Part shown: one piece after another, positions 32,847 to 42,164 of the stretch
Layout of the letters: every line of letters starts with the position of its first letter
How positions within the stretch are numbered: the stretch's first letter is position 1
From: Bin87 sp965204685
GTDB lineage: Bacteria; Chloroflexota; Dehalococcoidia; Lucifugimonadales; UBA3495
Assembly (NCBI GenBank): GCA_965204685.1
Contig: OZ242004.1
Coordinates: forward strand, 1,736,001 to 1,800,000
DNA: 64,000 bases
Direction of reading: 5' to 3'
Made by a program: the position numbers and the translations under genes
Notes under the pieces: model-generated
Seen by the model: only the letters and a program-made list of their open reading frames with translations
Databases searched by the model: none
What the model was told of the DNA's origin: nothing

Positions 32847-33272
32847 TCAGGGTAGCCGATCTTCGCGTAAAAGCGCTCTAAATCCGGCCTGAACAAAGTC
32901 GACGTCATATGCCAGCGCCTCCATAATACCCCTCTCCCGCATTATCAGGAAGCTGGCGCAATCGGTAACGCTCCAGCGTTGGTCTAGGCGATTTGCATAG
33001 TGCTCAGTGGCGGCTCGAAATTGCCGGCCGGTCTGCGGCTCGACATAGATGTTGGGATTGTTTCTCATGCTGCGCTCAGCATCGGCGGCTCTGCGTCGAA
33101 TCAGTTCGCCGCCCTTGCTTACGTAGTTCAGGAACTCAACCAATACCATCTCGCTGGTAACAATCCGAAACGCCCCCAACTGCGCGGTAGCGTCACGGGC
33201 TTTCCGGTGCAGCCCATCCCGTGGATCATACATCGCGACCCAGTAACCCGAATCGGCAAATATTTCTCTCAC
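32847..33272 (-). CDS. PIN-domain protein (VapC-like toxin)
   Basis: A 141-aa PIN protein. A GTG start at 33272 is chosen because AAAGGAGG lies directly upstream at ideal spacing; an earlier in-frame GTG (33293) precedes that site. The first acidic residue is in IFADSGYWVAMYDP, the second in VTSEMVLVEFLN, the third in WSVTDCASFLIMRERGI and the last in YDVDFVQAGF, so the active site looks complete. The start overlaps the stop of the upstream 309-aa gene (GTGA). That partner is far longer than a normal VapB. Confidence 0.85.
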   Translation of the reverse strand: MREIFADSGYWVAMYDPRDGLHRKARDATAQLGAFRIVTSEMVLVEFLNYVSKGGELIRRRAADAERSMRNNPNIYVEPQTGRQFRAATEHYANRLDQRWSVTDCASFLIMRERGIMEALAYDVDFVQAGFRALLREDRLP

Positions 33273-34198
33273 CGGTCTTCCTCCTTTGGCCACCCATACA
33301 GATAATGCTTCAGGTTGGCGGCGCCATCGGTTGGAAACTCGTCAAACGCGCCCTCAGGCATTGACCGGTGGATTTCGTCAAACATCTCTAAAATGGACTG
33401 CGCGGTATCGTCAAACGGGATGTTGCCGACGGGAAATACTTCGTGATGGTCCACGCTCAGGATGCGCTGGAGTTTGCCCGAAGCCTCAAACCTTCCTTGG
33501 CCGTACAGCCGCAGACGAACTTCCGCATGATGGCGCAAAGCCTCGGTAATGCTGGATTCCTGTACATCCGTGAAATCTCCGGCGACAGAATCGCCGCTAT
33601 CCAACCTGATACGGAATGAGCCTCCGGACTGATTGCTCAAATCGGCTGCCCTGACTTCGCCGGTCAAATCCAGTTCGTCAATATATGGTTCATTGCTGGG
33701 AACCCTGGCCAGCAATTTATCCCTGATGGCGGCATTGTAGATTGGAGCTTCCCCGCTACGCCCCAGAACCATGCTTTCCTCCGGGCGCAACGTTTTACCC
33801 CAGCGGCCAAACATCGGTAAAGTCGCCGTGGTCAAACCCGCCGGAAACTGTTCGTCGTCTCGGACTGCAAGCAAAGTATCATCAATGATTTGAGCCGCGT
33901 CCGCAAAATCATCCTCCATCGGGAGTTGTTCATCCGACGGTATAGCCCTTTGCATTACCGCAATGGCGGAACCCGTATCGACCGCGCTAATGCCCAAGCG
34001 AAAATCACCGGCGAAGCCCCGGGGAAGTCGCTCTCGTCCTGGCCGTTTCTGGCGCCACAGTTCGCCAGCGACGGTTAGGATAAGCTTGCGATAAAGTTGT
34101 AGCTCGACGAGCACGTTCACGTCCAGCCAACCGACTGCCTCCTCAAAGCGGCCCCCGGTGAAACTGATTTCCTTGAACGGGGTAATTTGTGCTGGCAT
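33269..34198 (-). CDS. Unknown 309-aa protein translationally coupled to a PIN protein
   Basis: A soluble, acidic 309-aa protein starting MPAQITPFKEISFTGGRFEE. The N-terminal half (EAVGWLDVNVLVELQLYRKL, ILTVAGELWRQK) looks helical; the middle has a region SGGSFRIRLDSGDSVAGDFT with beta character, and the end (NIPFDDTAQSILEMFDEIHR) is helical again. No DNA-binding motif of usual antitoxins stands out. It overlaps the PIN gene by four bases. It could be a large antitoxin, a PIN substrate adaptor, or an unrelated operon partner. I do not recognise the family. Confidence 0.65.
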   Translation of the reverse strand: MPAQITPFKEISFTGGRFEEAVGWLDVNVLVELQLYRKLILTVAGELWRQKRPGRERLPRGFAGDFRLGISAVDTGSAIAVMQRAIPSDEQLPMEDDFADAAQIIDDTLLAVRDDEQFPAGLTTATLPMFGRWGKTLRPEESMVLGRSGEAPIYNAAIRDKLLARVPSNEPYIDELDLTGEVRAADLSNQSGGSFRIRLDSGDSVAGDFTDVQESSITEALRHHAEVRLRLYGQGRFEASGKLQRILSVDHHEVFPVGNIPFDDTAQSILEMFDEIHRSMPEGAFDEFPTDGAANLKHYLYGWPKEEDR

Positions 34199-34380
34199 CA
34201 GACCGCCTCCGGGCGATTTCCGGGCAAACTAGCACAGCTCCCGTTTGAATGCTAGACCGACGGAACCAACAGCAGCTATTGTTGCCGCTATCGTTTATGT
34301 CGTTGGGCTAACGCCGCTGCTGTCAAAAAGCGCCCCTATGCTAAAATCCGCCTCATAATCCCCGCCCCCGGAGGCCCGCC

Positions 34381-35796
<1,416 letters not shown>

Positions 35797-35966
35797 CCGC
35801 GAGAGGTCAGTCTGTGTCGCTACTGCCGGCACGACGAAATCGTGCGTGTTTGGGCTGGTGTGGCCACATAATCAGTAGCACGGCCTTGGTTGGTTGAGGT
35901 ATCGTCTGCTCTGGCTGCGATCCGCGACGGATGTTGGACTGGCAATATCATCATATATGCTGATAA

Positions 35967-35995
35967 TTGACATCGCGTTTAGGCTTTGGTAATGT
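35967..35995 (+). promoter_or_regulatory. Promoter of binding-protein gene 1
   Basis: TTGACA (35967-35972), 17-bp spacer, TAATGT (35990-35995). The stretch TGATAATTGACATCG is repeated at the promoter of gene 2 (from 38103). Confidence 0.75.
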
Positions 35996-36065
35996 CCGGC
36001 CGGAAACGGGTTGCTGCGCCGCGCAATGCGTAGTTACTCGTAAATCTATGGCAGATGGTGATCAA

Positions 36066-37895
36066 ATGCTAATGCGATATAAGACAAAATTGCCGCGAAT
36101 CGTAATTGCGATCTCGGTGGTACTGATGCTCACCGCCGTCTGGGCCTGCGGCGGTACTACCGCTGCACCCGAACAACAGCCCGTGGCCCCGGCCGCCACG
36201 GCAGCGCCAGCGGCGCCCGCCCAGGCTGCGGCCACCGCGGCGCCCGAGCCCACCGCCATGCCGGCCATGGCCGACGAAGCAAGCTATCTTCACCTGGCTG
36301 TGACCCCGCTGCCCCAGGACACCTTCTTCCCGTGGCTGGCCACCAGCAGCGGGCAGCTCGTCTTCCGGCCCATGTGGGAGAACATCACCACCATCTCCCC
36401 CGAAACCGGCGTCTCAACCATCCTGCCCCAGTTGGCGCGGGAGTGGGAGATGAGCCCCGACGCCAGCCAGTACACCTTCCACCTCCAGGAAGGCGTTGAG
36501 ATGCACCACGGCTGGGGAGAGTTCACGGTCAAGGATGTGATCCTGACCATCGACCAGCAGATGTCCGACCCCCTGGCCGGATGCAAGGGTCCCCTGTCAC
36601 GGTTCATGGGCTTCGACTCCATGACCGAGATGGTTGACGCCGGCAAGATGGAAGTCATCGACGACTACACGTTCCGGATGGACCTGGCCCAGCCGCAAGT
36701 GGATGTGGCCGACTGGTGGTTCAACATCCTGGTGATCCCCTGCGCCGCCGTGCGCAGCTCCGCCCAGCACGCGGAAGAAGGCGACGCCATGTTTGAGACC
36801 GGTCCGGCCGGCACCGGCGCCTTCCAGTTCGTGAACCGCGAGTTGAAGGAGTACACCGAGTACGAGGCGGTGCCCTACGACCACTGGCGCGTCAACCCCG
36901 AGTTCCAGCGCCTGCGGATCAGCACCACGCCCGAGGACCTGACCCGCCTGGCCATGCTGCTGACGGGAGAAGCCAACATGGTGGACGTGCCCAAGGTGCT
37001 GCATCAGCAGGCCATCGACGAGGGCATGGAAGTCTTCGAAAGCCCCCTCCCCTCCGTGGGCCTTTCCCTCTTCCCGCTGGGTCAGTACTACGTCAGCCAG
37101 GTCAACTGGAACCCCGACACCGAGCCCTGGAACGCTCCCGGAGAAACGGGCAACCTGGTCCGTGAGGCATTGAACCGGGCCATCAACCGCGAGCAGATCA
37201 TCAACGAGCTGTTCAAGGGCCGCGGCGAGCCCATGTACAACACCATCTTCCACCAGTCCCTGGAAGGGTGGAACCCCCGGTGGGTGGAGGAGTTCGAGGA
37301 GAGGTACGGCTACGACCCGGAACGGGCCAAGGAACTGCTGGATGAGGCCGGCTACCCCGGCGACAACGGCCAGAACCGCTTCGCCATGGAAGTCTACCAG
37401 ACCAGCCTGCCCGGTCTGCCGGAGACCATCGAGGTGGCGCAAACCGTTGCCCAGTCCTTCCAGGACATCGGCATCGACGCCAAGCTGGTGGAGGTGGAGT
37501 TCGCCCGTGCCCTGGACGCCTTCCGCGACCAGCACGACGCCCACTTCATCCTCCCCGCCCGCCAGACCATTCGGCAGATCAACGCCAACACGCGCATCTA
37601 CTACTACACCGGGCCTATTGATCCCGAGCTGGGTCGTCCCACCGGCGGCGTCCTCTACATGGAGGGCCAGCTGTACGACGACACCTACGAGCGCCTGCTG
37701 GTGGAAACCGACCCCCAGGTACGCCACGAGCTCATCATGAAAATGGGCGACGACATTTACGATACGTACCGGACCATCCCCGTCGTGAACATCCGCTCGA
37801 CGCTGGTGGTGAACCCCGACGAGGTGGCGGAGTACAAATTCGGCAGCCTGACCGGGGTCTTCGGCCACCTGGAGTACGCCAAGCGGGCCAAGTAG
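36066..37895 (+). CDS. ABC transporter family-5 substrate-binding lipoprotein 1
   Basis: About 609 aa. A signal peptide (LPRIVIAISVVLMLTAVWAC) ends in a lipobox Cys, followed by a flexible Ala/Pro/Thr-rich linker (residues about 22-60), so the protein is lipid-anchored outside the cytoplasmic membrane. The family-5 (SBP_bac_5, DppA/OppA-like) body includes LTIDQQMSDPLAGCKG, YEAVPYDHWRVNPEF, REALNRAINREQIINELFKG and YGYDPERAKELLDEAGYPGD. Ligands in this family are peptides, sugars, opines or nickel complexes; the ligand here is unknown. ATG 36048, 36066 and 36072 are all possible; 36066 keeps a normal signal-peptide length. First of four tandem paralogues; no permease or ATPase gene nearby. 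Confidence 0.92.
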   Translation: MLMRYKTKLPRIVIAISVVLMLTAVWACGGTTAAPEQQPVAPAATAAPAAPAQAAATAAPEPTAMPAMADEASYLHLAVTPLPQDTFFPWLATSSGQLVFRPMWENITTISPETGVSTILPQLAREWEMSPDASQYTFHLQEGVEMHHGWGEFTVKDVILTIDQQMSDPLAGCKGPLSRFMGFDSMTEMVDAGKMEVIDDYTFRMDLAQPQVDVADWWFNILVIPCAAVRSSAQHAEEGDAMFETGPAGTGAFQFVNRELKEYTEYEAVPYDHWRVNPEFQRLRISTTPEDLTRLAMLLTGEANMVDVPKVLHQQAIDEGMEVFESPLPSVGLSLFPLGQYYVSQVNWNPDTEPWNAPGETGNLVREALNRAINREQIINELFKGRGEPMYNTIFHQSLEGWNPRWVEEFEERYGYDPERAKELLDEAGYPGDNGQNRFAMEVYQTSLPGLPETIEVAQTVAQSFQDIGIDAKLVEVEFARALDAFRDQHDAHFILPARQTIRQINANTRIYYYTGPIDPELGRPTGGVLYMEGQLYDDTYERLLVETDPQVRHELIMKMGDDIYDTYRTIPVVNIRSTLVVNPDEVAEYKFGSLTGVFGHLEYAKRAK

Positions 37896-37920
37896 CCGAT
37901 CCCGTAAAAATCCGGGCCTG

Positions 37921-37970
37921 AGCATACTGGGGCGTCTCTAAACCGACGCCCCAGTATGCTTTCGTTTTGG
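37921..37970 (+). terminator. Strong terminator after binding-protein gene 1
   Basis: A perfect 16-bp stem, AGCATACTGGGGCGTC with GACGCCCCAGTATGCT, an 8-base loop, then TTCGTTTT. Confidence 0.9.
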
Positions 37971-38108
37971 TCACTTGGTGTGCATAATATTTACGAATTC
38001 GTTCATTAATGGCGGCTTATATGATATGAATTGCTACTATTATATGCGTTTATCTAATGTAAACGTAATGCAATGTTTGGCTCAGGATATTATCTTTATA
38101 TTTGATAA

Positions 38109-38137
38109 TTGACATCGTAAATTGCCAGTGATACTGT
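38109..38137 (+). promoter_or_regulatory. Promoter of binding-protein gene 2
   Basis: TTGACA (38109-38114), 17-bp spacer, TACTGT (38132-38137), in an AT-rich stretch that starts at about 37975. That stretch (about 130 bp) has no gene and looks like an upstream promoter region. Confidence 0.75.
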
Positions 38138-38149
38138 CTGGCGGGAAAC

Positions 38150-38178
38150 AAAACACCCCTGTGTATGACAGGTGTTTT
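38150..38178 (+). promoter_or_regulatory. Leader hairpin before binding-protein gene 2
   Basis: AAAACACCcCTGT and ACAGGTGTTTT form an 11-bp stem with one bulge. It lies between the expected transcription start and the AGGAGG of the gene, so it could be an operator or an mRNA structure. Not seen before the other three paralogues. Confidence 0.5.
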
Positions 38179-38204
38179 GAAAACGAACGTCAGGAGGTAA
38201 CTCT

Positions 38205-40028
38205 ATGGCAATTTACCGTCCGGCCCGTTTGCCGCGCATCATTGTCGCCCTTGTGCTGCTGCTGTCCTTGGCAGCCCTCTGGGCCTGTGGAGGGTCCGAG
38301 GCTCCGGCAGCTCCGGCCGCCCCGGCTGCAACAGCGGCCCCGGCAGCCCCGGCTCAGGCCGCCGCCACCGCCGCTCCCGAACCCACCGCCATGCCGGCCA
38401 TGGCCGACGAGGATAGCTACCTCCACCTGGCCGTAACCCCGCTGCCCCAGGACACCTTCTTCCCCTGGCTGGCCACCAGCAGCGGTCACCTCCCCTTCCG
38501 TCCCATGTGGGAAAACCTGACCACCATCTCCCCCGAGACCGGCGTCTCCACCATCCTGCCTCAGTTGGCCCGGGAGTGGGACGTCAGCCCTGATGCCTCC
38601 GAGTACACCTTCTACCTCCAGGAAGGCGTCCAGATGCACAACGGCTGGGGCGAATTCACCGTGAAGGACGTGGTCCTCACCATCGACCAGCAGATGTCCG
38701 ACCCGCTGGCCGGCTGCAAGGCGCCGCTCAAGCGTTTCATGGGCACTGACTCCATGACTGAGATGATCGACTCGGGCGCCGCTGAGATCATCGACGACTA
38801 CACCTTCAAGATGACCCTGGCCCAGCCCCAGGTTGACGTCGCCGACTGGTGGTTCAACATCCTGGTCGTCCCCTGCGCCGCCGTGCGCAGCGCCGCCCAG
38901 TACGCGGCCGAAGGCGACGCGATGTTCGAGACTGCCCCCTCCGGCACCGGCGGTTACCAGTTCGTCGATCGCGAGCTCAAGGAGTACACCGAGTACGAGG
39001 CCGTGCCCTACGACCACTGGCGGGTGAACCCTGAGTTCAAGCGCATGCGCATCACCACCGCCCCCGAGGACCTGACCCGCTTGGCCATGCTCCTCACCGG
39101 CGAGGCCAACATGGTGGACATCCCCAAGGTGCTGCACCAGCAGGCCATCGACGAGGGCATGGAGGTCTTCGAGAGCCCCCTGCCCTCCGTGGGACTCACC
39201 ATCCTTCCCCTGGGGCAGTATTACAAGAGCGAGGTGAACTGGAACCCCGACACCGAGCCGTGGAACGCTCCTGGAGAAACGGGAAACATGGTTCGGGAGG
39301 CCTTGAACCGCGCCATCAACCGCGAGCAGATCATCAACGAGCTGTTCAAGGGTCGCGGCGAGCCCATGTACAACACCATCTTCCACGACACGCTGGAGGG
39401 CTGGAACCCCCGCTGGGCTGAGGAGTTCGACGAGAAGTACGGCTACGACCCGGAACGGGCCAAGCAGCTTCTTGACGAGGCCGGCTTCCCCGGCGACAAC
39501 GGCCAGAACCGCTTCGCCATGGAGGTCTACCAGTCCAGCCTGCCCGGCCTGCCGGAGACCATCGAGGTCTCGCAGACCGTCGCCCAGTCCTTCCAGGACA
39601 TCGGCATCGACGCCAAGCTGGTGGAGGTGGAATTCGCCCGCGCGCTGGACGCATTCCGCGACCGCCACGACGCCCACTTCATCCTCCCCGTGCGCCAGAC
39701 CATCCGGCAGATCAACGCCAACGCGCGGATCTACTACTACACCGGCGAGACCAACCCGGAGACCGGTCTTCCCAACGGCGGCGTGCTCTACATGGAGGAC
39801 CAGCTCTACGACGACACCTACGAGCAGCTCCTCGTCGAGACTGACCCGCAGGTGAGGAACGATATCATCATGAAGATGGGCGATGACATCTACGACACCT
39901 ACCGGACCATCCCCATCGTCAACATCCGCTCCACCCTCGTGGTGAACCCGGAGGAGGTCCTGGAGTACAAGTTCGGCAGCCTCACCGGCGTTTTCGGCCA
40001 CCTGGAGTACGCGAAGCGCGCCAAGTAA
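38205..40028 (+). CDS. ABC transporter family-5 substrate-binding lipoprotein 2
   Basis: A 607-aa paralogue of gene 1 with signal peptide IIVALVLLLSLAALWAC and the same Ala/Pro linker ending EPTAMPAMADE. AGGAGG is eight bases before ATG 38205. The mature body is clearly alike throughout (for example HLAVTPLPQDTFFPWLATSS and VLHQQAIDEGMEVFESPLPS). Visible differences cluster at a few sites, such as the residues after YYYTG near 515 (ETNPETGLPNG versus PIDPELGRPTG in gene 1), which may tune ligand choice. The conserved end is GSLTGVFGHLEYAKRAK. Confidence 0.92.
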   Translation: MAIYRPARLPRIIVALVLLLSLAALWACGGSEAPAAPAAPAATAAPAAPAQAAATAAPEPTAMPAMADEDSYLHLAVTPLPQDTFFPWLATSSGHLPFRPMWENLTTISPETGVSTILPQLAREWDVSPDASEYTFYLQEGVQMHNGWGEFTVKDVVLTIDQQMSDPLAGCKAPLKRFMGTDSMTEMIDSGAAEIIDDYTFKMTLAQPQVDVADWWFNILVVPCAAVRSAAQYAAEGDAMFETAPSGTGGYQFVDRELKEYTEYEAVPYDHWRVNPEFKRMRITTAPEDLTRLAMLLTGEANMVDIPKVLHQQAIDEGMEVFESPLPSVGLTILPLGQYYKSEVNWNPDTEPWNAPGETGNMVREALNRAINREQIINELFKGRGEPMYNTIFHDTLEGWNPRWAEEFDEKYGYDPERAKQLLDEAGFPGDNGQNRFAMEVYQSSLPGLPETIEVSQTVAQSFQDIGIDAKLVEVEFARALDAFRDRHDAHFILPVRQTIRQINANARIYYYTGETNPETGLPNGGVLYMEDQLYDDTYEQLLVETDPQVRNDIIMKMGDDIYDTYRTIPIVNIRSTLVVNPEEVLEYKFGSLTGVFGHLEYAKRAK

Positions 40029-40052
40029 GTCGGCATTTTCCAGGCACACCGC

Positions 40053-40090
40053 TGGGGGCAGGTTTCCGAACCTGCCCCCAATTTTGTTTG
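40053..40090 (+). terminator. Strong terminator after binding-protein gene 2
   Basis: A perfect 12-bp stem, TGGGGGCAGGTT with AACCTGCCCCCA, loop TCCG, then ATTTTGTTT. Confidence 0.9.
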
Positions 40091-40117
40091 ACGCAATCGT
40101 TGGCGCTATGGTACGAA
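40088..40117 (+). promoter_or_regulatory. Putative promoter of binding-protein gene 3
   Basis: TTGACG (40088-40093), 18-bp spacer, TACGAA (40112-40117). Weaker than the others, and directly abutting the previous terminator. Confidence 0.5.
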
Positions 40118-40150
40118 AACAACGATAAACATCGCCCGGGAGGCTTGAGT

Positions 40151-41974
40151 ATGACGTCAATTGATATAAAACGCGTTCGGCGGTGGCTTATTGTTCCAGG
40201 CGTATTGGCAGCGTTGATCGTGATCGTGGCCTGCGGAGGTTCGGCGACGCCCGTTGAAGAAGCCTCGGAAGCCCCGACACCGGCCGCGGCGGCGGCTCCG
40301 GCCAGTGCGACCGCCACGCCGGCCCCCACACCCGAGCCGGCGGTCGCGGAGGTCGAAACCGCCCTGCACCTGGTGGTCACGCCGCTACCGCAGGATACGT
40401 ACCTGCCCTGGTTGGCCACCAGCGGCGGGCAGTTGCCCATGCGGCCGATGTGGGAGAACCTCACCACCATCTCGCCCGAGACCGGGGTTTCGACCATCCT
40501 GCCCCAGCTGGCCCGGGAGTGGGAAATCAGCGCCGACGCCAGCGAGTACACCTTCCGCCTTCAAGAGGGCATCCCCTTCCATTTCGGCTGGGGCGAATTC
40601 ACGGTACAGGACGTGATCCTCACCATTGATCAGCAGACCTCGGACCCGTTGGCCGGCTGCAGGGCGGCCATAACCCGTTTCATGGGGGCCGACTCCATGA
40701 GCGAGATGGTCGCCAACGGCGACATGGACGTGATCGACGACTACACCTTCACCATGCGCCTGGCGGAGCCGCAGGTGGACGTGGCGGACTGGTGGTTCAA
40801 CATCCTGGTAATCCCCTGCGCCGCCGTCCGCAGCTCGGCTCAGCACGCCGCCGAGGGCGACGCGATGTTCGAGTCCGGTCCGGCCGGAACCGGCGCCTAC
40901 CAGTTCGTTTCCCGCACCCTCAAGGAAACGGCGGAGTTTGAAGCGGTGCCCTACGACCACTGGCGCGTCAATCCGGAGTTCAAGCACCTGAAGATCACCA
41001 CATCCCCGGAGGACCTGACCCGCCTGGCGATGCTGCTTACCGGCGAGGCCAACATGGTGGACGTGCCCAAGGTGCTGCACCAGCAGGCCATCGACGAGGG
41101 CATGGAAGTGTTTGAAAGTCCCCTGCCGTCCGTGGGTCTGAGCATCCTTCCTTTCGGACAGTACTACGTTACCCAGGTGAACTGGAATCCTGATACCGAG
41201 CCGTGGAACGCGCCCGGGGAAACGGGCAACATGGTTCGTGAGGCGCTCAACCGGGCGATTGATCGGGAGCAGATCATCAACGAACTTTTCAAGGGGCGCG
41301 GCGAGCCCATGTACAACACCACTTTCCACCAGTCGCTGGAAGGCTGGAACCCGCGCTGGGAGGACGAGTTTGAGGCGAAGTACGGCTATGATCCGGAACG
41401 CGCCAAGGAGTTGCTGGACGAGGCCGGCTTCCCGGGTGACAACGGCCAGAACCGGTTCTATATGGAGGTGTGGCAGAGCAGCCTGCCCGGCCTGCCCGAA
41501 ACCATCGAGGTGGCGCAGACGGTAGCCCAGTCCTTCCAGGATATCGGCATCGACGTCAAGCTGGTGGAAGTGGAGTTCGCCCGCGCCCTGGACGCCTTCC
41601 GCGACCAGCACGACGCCCACTTCATCCTGCCGGTGCGGCAGACCTTGCGCCAAATCAACGCCAACGCGCGGATCTATTACTACGCTGGCGGGGGCAAAAC
41701 CAACGCGGCCGGCCTGCCCACGGGCGGGGTCGCTTACATCGAAAGCCCCCTTTACGACGAGACGTATCACAAGCTCCTGAAGGAGACCGACCCCCAGGTA
41801 CGTCACGAGCTCGTCCAGAAAATGGGCGATGACATCTACGACACCTATCGCACCATTCCCGTCGTCAACGTCCGGGCGACGCTGGTGGCGAACCCGGAGG
41901 AGGTTGCGGAGTACAAGTTCGGCAGCCTCACCGGCGTCTTCGGTCACCTGGAGTACGCCAAGCGCGCCAAGTAG
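40151..41974 (+). CDS. ABC transporter family-5 substrate-binding lipoprotein 3
   Basis: A 607-aa paralogue. ATG 40151 follows GGGAGG and starts a signal peptide (VRRWLIVPGVLAALIVIVAC) that differs from the others, then a Pro/Ala/Thr linker. In the body LQEGIPFHFGWGEF and TLKETAEFEAVPYDHW depart from copies 1 and 2, whereas the C-terminal 350 residues match closely. Near the end it has YYYAGGGKTNAAGLPTGGVA, a longer loop at the variable site. It ends GSLTGVFGHLEYAKRAK, as in copies 1 and 2. Confidence 0.92.
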   Translation: MTSIDIKRVRRWLIVPGVLAALIVIVACGGSATPVEEASEAPTPAAAAAPASATATPAPTPEPAVAEVETALHLVVTPLPQDTYLPWLATSGGQLPMRPMWENLTTISPETGVSTILPQLAREWEISADASEYTFRLQEGIPFHFGWGEFTVQDVILTIDQQTSDPLAGCRAAITRFMGADSMSEMVANGDMDVIDDYTFTMRLAEPQVDVADWWFNILVIPCAAVRSSAQHAAEGDAMFESGPAGTGAYQFVSRTLKETAEFEAVPYDHWRVNPEFKHLKITTSPEDLTRLAMLLTGEANMVDVPKVLHQQAIDEGMEVFESPLPSVGLSILPFGQYYVTQVNWNPDTEPWNAPGETGNMVREALNRAIDREQIINELFKGRGEPMYNTTFHQSLEGWNPRWEDEFEAKYGYDPERAKELLDEAGFPGDNGQNRFYMEVWQSSLPGLPETIEVAQTVAQSFQDIGIDVKLVEVEFARALDAFRDQHDAHFILPVRQTLRQINANARIYYYAGGGKTNAAGLPTGGVAYIESPLYDETYHKLLKETDPQVRHELVQKMGDDIYDTYRTIPVVNVRATLVANPEEVAEYKFGSLTGVFGHLEYAKRAK

Positions 41975-42003
41975 ACCGCAAGGCGACATACGGCGATACC
42001 TTT

Positions 42004-42036
42004 GGGGCGGATTTCGTAAATCTGCCCCGCTTTTAT
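42004..42036 (+). terminator. Terminator after binding-protein gene 3
   Basis: GGGGCGGATTT pairs with AAATCTGCCCC (one G-T wobble), loop CGT, then GCTTTTATT. Confidence 0.85.
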
Positions 42037-42074
42037 TGTGTAATATATCACAATATCAATTTTATCAACGAATA

Positions 42075-42103
42075 TTGACTATCAAAAGAAGTTTTGCTAA
42101 CGT
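42075..42103 (+). promoter_or_regulatory. Promoter of binding-protein gene 4
   Basis: TTGACT (42075-42080), 17-bp spacer, TAACGT (42098-42103), in an AT-rich stretch. Confidence 0.65.
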
Positions 42104-42164
42104 TTTAGCCACATTCAGCGAGGTCGCGGCGCGCGATCAGGCGATCAACGACGGAGGTGTGACG

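Noticed and set aside
38190..40160. Long minus-strand open frames opposite the four binding-protein genes
   Set aside because: They are the mirror of strongly biased codons; the plus-strand frames have signal peptides, lipoboxes and ribosome sites.
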